A stretch of DNA of 51,564 bases from Microcaldota archaeon (GTDB lineage: Archaea > Micrarchaeota > Micrarchaeia > Micrarchaeales > CABMGC01). The stretch is taken from contig JAGWGI010000006.1 of NCBI GenBank assembly GCA_028867435.1, forward strand, positions 1-51,564. Reading direction: 5' to 3'. Under the pieces are notes generated by a model that had not been told where the DNA came from, made no database searches, and saw only the letters and a list, made by a program, of their open reading frames with translations. This document shows, piece by piece, positions 1-7,532 of the stretch (its first letter is position 1; each line of letters starts with the position of its first letter). The position numbers and the translations under genes are program-made.

Positions 1-152
1 AGGTGCTTTACATTGCATTTGCGCTCCCTTGCCCTGGTGCTTGTTATTATGCCAACAAACCCCTTGTCTATGACTTTTGTAACAACAGCCCTGCTACCTG
101 CGTCCCTTCCTAATTTCTTGACGCATACTCTTCCTACTTCAACTAATGCCAT
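1..152 (-). CDS. rpl14e: Ribosomal protein L14e, N-terminal part (runs off the window)
   Basis: The minus strand from ATG at 152 encodes about 50 residues with EVGRVCVKKLGRDAG followed by VVTKVIDKGFVGI, the KOW-type SH3 start of archaeal L14e, a large-subunit protein. The rest of the gene lies beyond position 1. It follows cmk with a gap of about 30 bp. The order L34e - cmk - L14e is conserved in many archaea and normally continues into the pseudouridine synthase gene cbf5, which is not visible here. The identification rests on motif and context together. Confidence 0.85.
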   Translation of the reverse strand, partial: MALVEVGRVCVKKLGRDAGSRAVVTKVIDKGFVGIITSTRARERKCNVKH

Positions 153-182
153 TTTATCACTTGTTTATATTATAGATTCAAT

Positions 183-749
183 CTATTTAGCCTTATTGCG
201 CTTTTTGAACTTGGCCACTATCATCTCTGCTGCCAGCTCTGCGCTGATTGCATCTGTATCTATCTCCAAATCAAACGGCCGCATATCCTCTCCGAAGTTT
301 ATGCCGTAGAGTTCCTTGTAGATTCTATGGTTTTCTTCTTCCCTTACCTTTGCCACTTTTGCGCTCTCCTCTGGAGTTGTGTGGTCCCTTTTTGCCATCC
401 TCTGGGCCCTCTTCTCTTTCGAAGCAGAGAGCCAGCACTTGAAGCCTACCTTTGAGAGCCAGGGTGCTGTGTAGCTTGTGACCACGACGTCACCCTCCTC
501 TATCTCCTTGAGCATACGCTTGTCTGTCTGGTTGTCAAGTTCCGGGTTGCCCTCCCTCTCGCTAGAGAATCTTATGCCCTCATCTGTGTCCCACCAATCA
601 TCTCCAGACATCTTGTACCCAAGCTCTGCTGCCATCTCTTTGAGTATGTCAGTTCCCCCAAGGTGCCTTATGTGCAGCTTTTTTGCGACAAGGGCTGCGA
701 CAGTGGTTTTCCCTGAGGCAGGCAGGCCGCAGATTATTATTGCTTCCAT
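183..749 (-). CDS. cmk: Archaeal-type cytidylate kinase
   Basis: 188 residues. Phosphorylates CMP/dCMP with ATP in pyrimidine nucleotide recycling. A P-loop GLPASGKTT lies at residues 8-16 right after a hydrophobic first strand, with a helical lid rich in Arg/Lys around residues 110-140 (KEKRAQRMAKRD). The P-loop is close to that of other small NMP kinases, so adenylate-kinase-like activity cannot be excluded by motif alone. Position between L34e and L14e is where archaeal cmk sits. The gene begins 12 bp after L34e and is cotranscribed with it. Confidence 0.75.
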   Translation of the reverse strand: MEAIIICGLPASGKTTVAALVAKKLHIRHLGGTDILKEMAAELGYKMSGDDWWDTDEGIRFSSEREGNPELDNQTDKRMLKEIEEGDVVVTSYTAPWLSKVGFKCWLSASKEKRAQRMAKRDHTTPEESAKVAKVREEENHRIYKELYGINFGEDMRPFDLEIDTDAISAELAAEMIVAKFKKRNKAK

Positions 750-761
750 GAGGATCTAACC

Positions 762-1088
762 TCAGTGCGCGATCATCTGGAGTACATACTGCTTCTGCCG
801 TATCCCGATCGAGTTTATCTTCATCTCACCGTTCTCTATCCTTGAGGCAAGCTTTATCACTTCGCCCGTACAGCTAGAGCAGAGCACTCCGCCGAACTTG
901 CGGGAGTTGGACTTGAGGGATTTTCCCTTTGCAGTCTTGCTGATTGAGATGCCGTTTAATTCTGCTTTGCAGATTGCGCAGTGAGGGAAGGAGTTCTTCC
1001 TTCTCGCATAATGTATCGTATGTCTCTTTGAAGGGGTTACCCTAGATAACCTCCTGTAGCTTCTGGATCTATACATTGGCCTTGGCAA
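762..1088 (-). CDS. rpl34e: Ribosomal protein L34e
   Basis: A 108-residue zinc-binding large-subunit protein. The start YRSRSYRR, the CAIC pair and the later CSSC pair are the L34e signature. I chose a TTG start at 1088, because it gives the family-typical N-terminus (LPRPMYRSRS, initiator Met replacing Leu) and is preceded by GGTG six bases upstream; a GTG at 1097 would overlap that Shine-Dalgarno. The gene lies between the EMC3/TMCO1-like gene and cmk in a conserved archaeal order. Confidence 0.9.
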   Translation of the reverse strand: MPRPMYRSRSYRRLSRVTPSKRHTIHYARRKNSFPHCAICKAELNGISISKTAKGKSLKSNSRKFGGVLCSSCTGEVIKLASRIENGEMKINSIGIRQKQYVLQMIAH

Positions 1089-1142
1089 TTTTAACACCTG
1101 TAAAAAGTAATTGTATCATCTTTGTTTTTCAAGTATAAAAGG

Positions 1143-1625
1143 CTATTGCTGAAGCTTCGGCTGCGGACTGGACTCTGCCTGAGGCTGCGCCTTTGCTGCC
1201 GCCTTCTTCTTGTTTCTGGTAGTGAAGATCATGGAGAGCACGAAGCCGATTATGAACGAAACTACTATGAAAAGGGTCTTGTAGCTCAGCCCGAACGGGA
1301 GCACCAGCGCTGCTGCAGAGACTGCAAAAGCTGCCGGAAGCGCGTAGTAATAGACAATTATGAAGAGGGGGAAGATGACAAACATCGGCTTTAGCGAGTA
1401 TTTCATGCTCTGGGACGCCATGGACATCACCTCCTTTTGCTTTGCCGCAAGCTCCTCCTTGTTAGGGCTTGGAGTCTTGGATAGCTCCATTAGCTCCTTG
1501 GACTTTACATTTATGCTGTTTTGCAGCTCCCAGTACTTTCCGCTCAAAAGCTTCTGCTGCACAAATACTGAGAACAGGGCATAGATGGCTCCCAATATTA
1601 TTATCTCTATGATTATCGTCTGCAA
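1143..1625 (-). CDS. EMC3/TMCO1 (DUF106) family membrane insertase-like protein
   Basis: 160 residues of the archaeal DUF106 family, related to EMC3, TMCO1 and YidC/Oxa1, thought to help insert membrane proteins. One transmembrane helix at residues 4-24, then a charged helical stretch (about 30-75, coiled-coil-like), then hydrophobic segments around 80-100 and 108-132, and a Lys/Ala/Gln-rich cytoplasmic tail. It starts with TTG at 1625, four bases after the adkA stop, behind AGTGATG. The position between adkA and L34e, near secY in other archaea, supports a role at the translocon. Assignment is by topology plus synteny. Confidence 0.8.
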   Translation of the reverse strand: MQTIIIEIIILGAIYALFSVFVQQKLLSGKYWELQNSINVKSKELMELSKTPSPNKEELAAKQKEVMSMASQSMKYSLKPMFVIFPLFIIVYYYALPAAFAVSAAALVLPFGLSYKTLFIVVSFIIGFVLSMIFTTRNKKKAAAKAQPQAESSPQPKLQQ

Positions 1626-1629
1626 ATCA

Positions 1630-2217
1630 TCACTTGAAGTGCTCCTTCACTATGCTGCCTGCCTCCTTTATTGCCTCCTTGAGCTTTCCGTCATTATTCT
1701 TCATCAAATATACCGGAACACCCAGATAGGCGGAATATGCACAGGTGTACGAGAGATTTATCTGCTTCTGCTCCTCGACGTCTGATTTGCTTTCCTCGTC
1801 CCTGCTCCTTGACTTGTCGCTGCGCCTGCGCTTTAGTATCTCCTGTGGGCTTGCATCAATGTAGATTATTGCGGCTATCTTCCCCTTGAGCTTGTCGAAC
1901 TCGTATAGCACAAACCCTGGGACGAATGTGTTGCCGTTCCTTATGGATGCGTGAGTGTCTATAATGACATCGTCCTTGTCCGTCATGCGGCTTATCTTTT
2001 CGAATGTGTCGTTTCGAAGCTCCTTTATCTGCAGCGGGGTGAGGTAGCGCCTCATATCGTCCCTGTTTGCAATCTTATCCTTGTAGCGCTGCCTTGCAAT
2101 CTCAAACATCTCTGTGCCGATGTTCACCTTCTTGCCGCTCCCTATTCCTTCCAATATGGTGCTCTTGCCTGCGCCAGGAGTCCCGACAAAAAGGATTATC
2201 TTGCCCATTAGAACCAT
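1630..2217 (-). CDS. adkA: Adenylate kinase, archaeal AdkA type
   Basis: 195 residues. Interconverts ATP + AMP and 2 ADP. The P-loop GTPGAGKST is at residues 12-20, followed by the AdkA pattern INIGTEMFEIA-like (here VNIGTEMFEIARQ) and a lysine/arginine-rich lid around residues 145-165 (KRRRSDKSRSRDEE). The family is trimeric and distinct from bacterial Adk. An alternative ATG at 2208 (MGKIILF) would remove three residues. Starts 9 bp after the thermosome gene and is followed by the EMC3-like gene. Confidence 0.85.
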   Translation of the reverse strand: MVLMGKIILFVGTPGAGKSTILEGIGSGKKVNIGTEMFEIARQRYKDKIANRDDMRRYLTPLQIKELRNDTFEKISRMTDKDDVIIDTHASIRNGNTFVPGFVLYEFDKLKGKIAAIIYIDASPQEILKRRRSDKSRSRDEESKSDVEEQKQINLSYTCAYSAYLGVPVYLMKNNDGKLKEAIKEAGSIVKEHFK

Positions 2218-2226
2218 TCGCTTGGA

Positions 2227-3879
2227 TTACTCCATGCCGGGCATGCCGCCTCCAGGAGGCATTCCCCCGCCGCCAGGGCCCTTGCCCTTTGAGCTGATCA
2301 TGTCGTCAATCCTAAGGATTATCTCGGCTGCCTCGCTTGCGCTTGATATCGCCTGCGACTTCACCTTGAGCGGCTCTATGACGCCGAGCTTCTCCATGTC
2401 GCTTATCTGGTTGTGGTAGATGTCCACTCCGAAAATCTTGCCTGCCTTGTCCTTGTGCTTGTTCCTCAGCTGCACCAGGGTGTCTATCGAGTCCATGCCT
2501 GCGCTCTCTGCGAGCGTCTTTGGAACCACTTCTATGGCGTCGGCGAACGCCTGGATGGCGAGCTGCTCCTTTCCGCCCACGTCGCTTGAATAGTTCCTCA
2601 GGCCGTTTGCTATGTCGATCTCTATGCTACCTCCGCCTATCACGTACTTGCCGACTTCTACAGCGCTTGAGAGCGCCCCTATCACGTCGTTTAGAGATCT
2701 CTCGACCTCGTTTACCACCTGCGGCGTTGAGCCCCGTGCGAATATTGTGACGCTCTTTGGATCCTTGCACTTTTCTACAAAGACCATCTGCTCGCCTCCG
2801 ACCTTCTTCTCCTCCACAATTCCGGCGAACCCTAGGTCTGCGCCGGTTAGGTCGTCTAGGCTGGTGACCAGCCTTGCGCCTGTTGCCTTTGAGAGCTTCT
2901 CCATGTCGCTCTTCTTAACCCTCCTTACCGCGATTACCCCTGCCTTTGCGAGATAGTGCTGGGCCACGTCGTCTATGCCCTTTTGCACGAATATCACGTT
3001 TGCCCCGGACTTGGCGACCTTGTCAGCCATTGTCTTGAGCATATTCTCCTCCTGCGTGAGGAATGCCTGCATCTGGTCAGGCGAGGTTATCTCGATTCTT
3101 GCGTCTGTCTCGGTCTTCTCTATCTCGAGGGCGACGTCAAGTATTGCTATCTTGGCGTCCTTGACACTCTTTGGCATGCCGGGATGCGAGATTTCCTTGT
3201 CCACAAGGACCCCGTTGATGAACTCCGTATCCTCTATGCTGCCTCCCTCCTTCTTCTCTAGCTTTATGAAGTCGTGGTCTATAGTGACCTTGCCTGCCGA
3301 GGTTATGGCAACTTGCTTTATGGCGCTAATTGCCAGCTCTGCAAGGTGCTTTTTTGTGCTGTCGCTGCCGATGTTCTTGGACGCCATCGCAATTAGGGCT
3401 ATTCGCTCCAGCTTGCCTGTGTCGTTGATTGTGAGGCTTGTGGAGTGCTCGTCTAGGATCTTCTTTGCCTCCTCTGCTGCCATCTTGTAGCCCTTAACTA
3501 TTATCGTAGGGTGTATGCCCTGCTCTATCAGGGTGCCTGCTGCCTTGAGTAGCTCCCCTGCCATTATCACTGCCGTGGTTGTGCCGTCTCCCACCTCCTT
3601 GTCCTGGGTCTTTGCGATCTCCACCATGATCCTTGCAACTGGGTGCTCAACGTTCATTTCCTCGAGTATCGTCGCGCCGTCGTTGGTGATGACTATGTCC
3701 CCAAGCTCGCTCACAAGCATCTTGTCCATGCCCTTTGGCCCAAGAGTGGTCTTGACCACTCCGGCAACCGCATAAGCGACCGCGATGTTGGTCCTCTGCG
3801 CGTCCCTCCCGAGAAGCCTTGATGCCCCCTCAGGCAAAATTAGGTACTGTTGTCCTCCAGATAGTTGATTCTCAGCCAT
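2227..3879 (-). CDS. thsA: Thermosome subunit (group II chaperonin)
   Basis: 550 residues, the usual length. A double-ring ATP-driven protein folding chamber in the cytoplasm. Visible motifs: [14 protein letters not shown] near residue 42, TNDGATIL, and the catalytic GDGTTTAV near residue 97. The C-terminus is a Gly/Met/Pro-rich tail ([15 protein letters not shown]), typical of the flexible central-cavity tails. Only one subunit gene is in the window, so the complex may be homo-oligomeric. A GTGAT Shine-Dalgarno-like sequence precedes the ATG. Confidence 0.97.
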   Translation of the reverse strand: MAENQLSGGQQYLILPEGASRLLGRDAQRTNIAVAYAVAGVVKTTLGPKGMDKMLVSELGDIVITNDGATILEEMNVEHPVARIMVEIAKTQDKEVGDGTTTAVIMAGELLKAAGTLIEQGIHPTIIVKGYKMAAEEAKKILDEHSTSLTINDTGKLERIALIAMASKNIGSDSTKKHLAELAISAIKQVAITSAGKVTIDHDFIKLEKKEGGSIEDTEFINGVLVDKEISHPGMPKSVKDAKIAILDVALEIEKTETDARIEITSPDQMQAFLTQEENMLKTMADKVAKSGANVIFVQKGIDDVAQHYLAKAGVIAVRRVKKSDMEKLSKATGARLVTSLDDLTGADLGFAGIVEEKKVGGEQMVFVEKCKDPKSVTIFARGSTPQVVNEVERSLNDVIGALSSAVEVGKYVIGGGSIEIDIANGLRNYSSDVGGKEQLAIQAFADAIEVVPKTLAESAGMDSIDTLVQLRNKHKDKAGKIFGVDIYHNQISDMEKLGVIEPLKVKSQAISSASEAAEIILRIDDMISSKGKGPGGGGMPPGGGMPGME

Positions 3880-3940
3880 TGTATCACTTTTTATAAATAG
3901 AATGCCCTATTCCCTCGAAAAGGAAACTTAGTTTATTCGC

Positions 3941-3951
3941 TTTATACAATG
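3941..3951 (-). promoter_or_regulatory. Probable TATA box of the thermosome operon
   Basis: On the minus strand TTGTATAAAGC lies about 65 bp before the thermosome ATG. Counting 26 bases from it puts transcription start near 3918, giving a leader of about 40 nt that carries GTGAT before the ATG. A second TATA-like string at 3891-3898 is too close to the ATG to drive it. Confidence 0.45.
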
Positions 3952-4060
3952 AGTTTATGCATGCAAAATATACTTAAAGCTTTCTGGATTTGTGGAAAAA
4001 CGGTGCAAAAATCAGGGGAAGAGATGCCATTTTTGCCTCAAAGATTCCCTCTAGGGTGGT

Positions 4061-4068
4061 ATTTAAAG
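4061..4068 (+). promoter_or_regulatory. TATA box for the single-repeat TBP gene
   Basis: ATTTAAAG, centred near 4064, with a G-rich stretch just upstream. A start about 26 bp downstream (near 4090) would leave a leader of only some seven bases before ATG 4097, so the mRNA should be nearly leaderless. If correct, the gene for the TATA-binding protein is itself read from a TATA promoter. Confidence 0.55.
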
Positions 4069-4096
4069 CCTTTTGTTTAGTAATGATATTGATTTG

Positions 4097-4444
4097 ATGG
4101 TGCAGCAGGAAACGGATGGGGGTAAGAAGGCCAAGATGGAAGTAAAAAAGGACGTGGTCAGGGCGCTCAACCTCAAGCCCAAAATAAACATACAGAACAT
4201 CGTGGTCAGCGCAGACCTTCACGCGACCATAGACCTATACGCGCTTTCAAAGAACATAAAGGAAGTGGACTACGAGCCAGAGCAGTTCCCTGGAGCGATC
4301 TTCAGGATCAAGGAGCCAAGCGCAGTAATCATACTTTTCAAGAACGGCAAGCTGATATGCACAGGCTCAAACACAGAGGCGAACATAAAGAAGGTGCTGG
4401 ATTACGCGACCAAGATAATCTCAAAGTATGTAATAAACCAGTGA
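4097..4444 (+). CDS. Single-repeat TATA-binding protein (half-TBP)
   Basis: 115 residues with one TBP repeat, residues 28-115. Recognisable are IQNIVVSADL (32-41), YEPEQFPG (59-66) with F64, then ILFKNGKLICTG (79-90) with F81. F64 and F81 align with the paired phenylalanines that kink DNA in each TBP half, and N34 with the minor-groove asparagine. Canonical archaeal TBP has two such repeats in about 180-200 residues; here the frame stops after one and nothing resembling a second repeat follows. It would have to act as a homodimer or with a partner. The N-terminal 27 residues are Lys-rich. ATG 4097 is preferred over TTG 4073 because of the promoter position. Whether a full TBP exists elsewhere cannot be seen. 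Confidence 0.85.
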   Translation: MVQQETDGGKKAKMEVKKDVVRALNLKPKINIQNIVVSADLHATIDLYALSKNIKEVDYEPEQFPGAIFRIKEPSAVIILFKNGKLICTGSNTEANIKKVLDYATKIISKYVINQ

Positions 4445-4515
4445 ATTTATTTATCCTCTGGCGCGCGGTTGGGCGGTTCTTTAATTTTGTGCGTCTAGTT
4501 ATGATTGGTAGTTAA

Positions 4516-5727
4516 ATGAGGGTGCTGATAGTCGACCTAGGCTCTAGGCTGAATAGATTCGGAGGGCAGGCACGAGTGGCTGCCGAGATGTACAGGAAAC
4601 TCAGGCCGCGTTTTGAGACTTATTATCTAGGGTATGAGACGGAGTTTTTGGGAGAGGAGAAGCGCACCATAATGCTCGGAAGGGGGATGTTCAATCTCTC
4701 GCTAAGGCGCAACAAGCTCAGCGAGATGCGCATCTTCAGGATTGCATACAACATGCTTGTGGTCAGGAGGCTCGGTGGCCTTGGAATGAGCAAGAAGGAG
4801 CTGCTGCGCAGGGTGGGGGAAGTGAGGCCGGAGGTGGTAATAGCTAATTCTATCCAAGACATAGTGCTGCTTCAATACCTAAAAAGGCACAACTTCAGGT
4901 TCAAGTCGATATACGTAGACCATGGGAGCCTCTCCACCAGCATAGGGGGGTACTTCTCAAGGGAAGGGATACCACTCACGATAGGGTCTGGCATAAATGC
5001 GCACAGCGTCGATTCTGCGCTAAGGAAGTTCTTCAACTTCTTTGACGTAAATGTTGCACTCAATAGCAATCAATTGAGCAGCATGAAGAAGTTCACGAAC
5101 AAGGCAGTGTGCATACTAAATGGAGTTGACATAAAGGTAAGAAGGGATATGGGCAGAATCAATGCCTTCAAAAAGAAGTACGGCTTAGACAAAGGCAACT
5201 TTGTTATACTCTATCTTGGCAGGCTATTTGACAGGCAGAAGAACGTGAGCACTTTGATAAGGGCCTTCAAGGGGATGCAAGGCGATTCTTTGAGGCTACT
5301 AATAGTCGGAGAAGGACCATCATTAGAGGAATACCGAGAACTCGCAGGCGCGGACAAGAGGATAATCATAGACACAAAGACCAAGGGGGATCCGGTAACC
5401 TTTGTGTACCAGGTCTCAGACCTCTTTGTGCTCCCGTCGCACTGGGAAGGGTTCAGCCTTACCGTTATAGAGGGAGCTGTGCACCACCTGCCTCTTCTGC
5501 TCTCAGACCAGGCATGTGTGCCAGATCTGAGGAAAAGCGGGGTTGGCAAGATCTCCTCCTTTGACGCCGACGATGCCGATGGGCTCAGGAAGCTGATGCT
5601 CAGATATCACAATGACAAGGGTATGAGGAAGAGGGCGATCGCAGTTTCCCAAAGAATAGCAAAGAAATTCACCCTTAGAAGGATGCTTGAGCAGTATTCC
5701 AAGCTGATAAATAGCATCAGCGATTAA
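4516..5727 (+). CDS. GT4-family glycosyltransferase
   Basis: 403 residues, GT-B fold. N-terminal acceptor half begins MRVLIVDLGSRLNRFGGQAR, and the C-terminal half carries the nucleotide-sugar region: ILYLGRLFDRQKN (about 235-247), LLIVGEGPSLEEY and HWEGFSLTVIEGA near residue 310-322 with the EX7E-type glutamates. It transfers a sugar from a nucleotide donor to a lipid-linked or polymer acceptor; the exact sugar cannot be read. Its 3' end overlaps the convergent GalU gene by 11 bp, and the neighbouring sugar-activation genes and AglB suggest work in surface glycan assembly. Confidence 0.85.
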   Translation: MRVLIVDLGSRLNRFGGQARVAAEMYRKLRPRFETYYLGYETEFLGEEKRTIMLGRGMFNLSLRRNKLSEMRIFRIAYNMLVVRRLGGLGMSKKELLRRVGEVRPEVVIANSIQDIVLLQYLKRHNFRFKSIYVDHGSLSTSIGGYFSREGIPLTIGSGINAHSVDSALRKFFNFFDVNVALNSNQLSSMKKFTNKAVCILNGVDIKVRRDMGRINAFKKKYGLDKGNFVILYLGRLFDRQKNVSTLIRAFKGMQGDSLRLLIVGEGPSLEEYRELAGADKRIIIDTKTKGDPVTFVYQVSDLFVLPSHWEGFSLTVIEGAVHHLPLLLSDQACVPDLRKSGVGKISSFDADDADGLRKLMLRYHNDKGMRKRAIAVSQRIAKKFTLRRMLEQYSKLINSISD

Positions 5728-6523
5728 AGTACTCTGCGAATCTGCGATCTTGCTTGGCGTTTTCAAGGAAAGCCCTTATCCACAGGTCTATGGTGCCTAT
5801 GTCATAACGCACTCCTTTGTACTTGTATGCGAGCATCCTCGACTTGGGGCACAATTCCCGGATGGCATCGGTTATCTGGATCTCGTTGTTCCTGCCGGGC
5901 TTTGTCTTTTTTATGAAGTCAAATATCTCAGGAGTGAATATGTAGGAACCGGTTATCGCCAAATTACTTGGCGCCTTCTCTGGCTCTGGCTTCTCTACGG
6001 CATCCTTGACAACCCAGAGATTATCCGAGAGCCTTTCCCCGGCTATTATGCCATATGCCTTTATGCGTTCTGGCGGAACGCTCTCGACTAGTATCAGGGG
6101 CTCTTTTTCTTTTGAATACGCATCGATTAGCTGGCTTGTCACTGAAACCCCTCCGGGATTCCTGTAGAATGTGTCTGCCAGCATCACAAGGAAGGAATCG
6201 CTACCCACGAACTCCTCAGATCTGGCTATGGAGTCACCCAGACCCTTTGTGTCATCAGCTATCTTAAAGGAAATTGAGAGATTCCTTCCAGATTTTCCCT
6301 TTATCGAGTCGATTACATCCTTGGTGAAATAGTTTATTATGGAGGTCTTCGGACTGCGCGTGACCACCAGTATGTCATCGATCCCCGCGTCGTACGCCTC
6401 AGATACCACGTAGTGTATCACCGGCTTGTCGAGTATGGGCAGCATCTCCTTTGGCAAAACCTCTGTGAAGGGGCTCATCCTAGTGCCCATGCCTGCCGCG
6501 GGGATAACCAGTTTGCGTATCAA
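5717..6523 (-). CDS. galU: UTP--glucose-1-phosphate uridylyltransferase
   Basis: 268 residues. Makes UDP-glucose from UTP and glucose-1-phosphate. The nucleotide-binding AAGMGTRM and LPKEMLPILDKP lie at residues 9-33, followed by the GalU pattern DDILVVTRSPK. Slightly shorter than bacterial GalU (about 290-300). The start is TTG at 6523, immediately after the epimerase stop (TGATTG), with GGTG five bases upstream; this tight coupling implies the epimerase acts on its UDP-glucose product. A dTDP-glucose enzyme (RmlA) is the main alternative, but IRKLVIPAAGMGTRM with LPKEM favours GalU. Confidence 0.85.
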   Translation of the reverse strand: MIRKLVIPAAGMGTRMSPFTEVLPKEMLPILDKPVIHYVVSEAYDAGIDDILVVTRSPKTSIINYFTKDVIDSIKGKSGRNLSISFKIADDTKGLGDSIARSEEFVGSDSFLVMLADTFYRNPGGVSVTSQLIDAYSKEKEPLILVESVPPERIKAYGIIAGERLSDNLWVVKDAVEKPEPEKAPSNLAITGSYIFTPEIFDFIKKTKPGRNNEIQITDAIRELCPKSRMLAYKYKGVRYDIGTIDLWIRAFLENAKQDRRFAEYFNR

Positions 6524-7498
6524 TCAAACACCGAACCTATTCTGCTCTAGCAGTTCCCTAACCGCAAGACGCATCGCCTCCTCGGAATTGTACTTGTACT
6601 TCCAGCCAAGAGCCTTGATCTTGCTGATGTCGAGTATGAACGACTTGACGTCGCCCTTCCACCCCCTTCCGAGCTTGTCCCCGCCAAAGGTCACCTTTAC
6701 GTCTTTGAGCCCCATCTCCTCTATTATGATGCTCACCAGCGACTCAAGGGAGAGAACATCCTCGGTGCCTATGTTGAACACGTCGGTCTTTTTCGAGTTC
6801 TCGAAAAGATTCGACATTGCACTTATGCAATCCGAGACGTGTATGTAGGACTTGGTCTGATAGCGTGAGCCAAAAGTGGTGAGCATGGTAGGATCCTTCT
6901 TTAAGTCCCTGACGAATTCGTATGATGCGCCCTTGTTTGAGTTCTTGCCAAGCACGTTTGCGAATCGCATGATCCTCGCATTTATTCCATAGTAGTGTGA
7001 GTACGAGTGGATCAGGGCTTCTGCTGCGACCTTTGAGGAACCGTAGGAGGATATCGGGATGCTGGGCCAGTCCTCAGGTATCGGCTGCTTCTCAGTCTCG
7101 CCGTAAACTGAGGATGTCGAGGCGAAAATCATATCCCTTATGTCCTTTTTCCTCATGAATTCCAGAACGTTTGCAGTGATTGAGATATTCTCCATGAAGT
7201 ATTTTTTAGGGTCAGAGCCGATGTCCCTTATCCCCGCGTGTGCGGCAAAGTCCATCACCAGGTCTATGCCCTCAATCGATTCAAGGGAGTTCTCTCCAAG
7301 TAGGTCCTTCTCTTCAAATTTGAAGTTATTGTTGCCGCTAAGGCCAGAGAGGTTCTTTTGGTTCCCGTTAACAAGGTTGTCCACAACAGTGATCTGGTTT
7401 TGGTAAATCAGGGCATGCGCGATGTTGGAGCCTATGAATCCGGCTCCGCCAGTAAGTAGGATCTTCTTGCCGCTTATCATACAAACGCCCAAGTCCAT
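6524..7498 (-). CDS. NAD-dependent UDP-sugar epimerase (GalE-like)
   Basis: Extended short-chain dehydrogenase of 324 residues (318 from the alternative ATG at 7480). The Rossmann motif GGAGFIGSN is near residues 17-25, the catalytic Ser region is FASTSSVYGE and the catalytic pair is YGSSK. Likely converts UDP-glucose to UDP-galactose or a related sugar; the specificity (GalE versus 4,6-dehydratase-like) is not settled by sequence. A TATA-like AGATATATAG near 7515-7524 puts the start of transcription near 7494, which favours the shorter form. Forms a two-gene operon with galU. Confidence 0.85.
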   Translation of the reverse strand: MDLGVCMISGKKILLTGGAGFIGSNIAHALIYQNQITVVDNLVNGNQKNLSGLSGNNNFKFEEKDLLGENSLESIEGIDLVMDFAAHAGIRDIGSDPKKYFMENISITANVLEFMRKKDIRDMIFASTSSVYGETEKQPIPEDWPSIPISSYGSSKVAAEALIHSYSHYYGINARIMRFANVLGKNSNKGASYEFVRDLKKDPTMLTTFGSRYQTKSYIHVSDCISAMSNLFENSKKTDVFNIGTEDVLSLESLVSIIIEEMGLKDVKVTFGGDKLGRGWKGDVKSFILDISKIKALGWKYKYNSEEAMRLAVRELLEQNRFGV

Positions 7499-7532
7499 GG
7501 TATTGGGATATTACGCTATATATCTCTTGCAG

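Noticed and set aside
3956-3963. Palindrome TGCATGCA upstream of the thermosome gene
   Set aside because: A single eight-base palindrome without a second copy or arrangement is not evidence for an operator.
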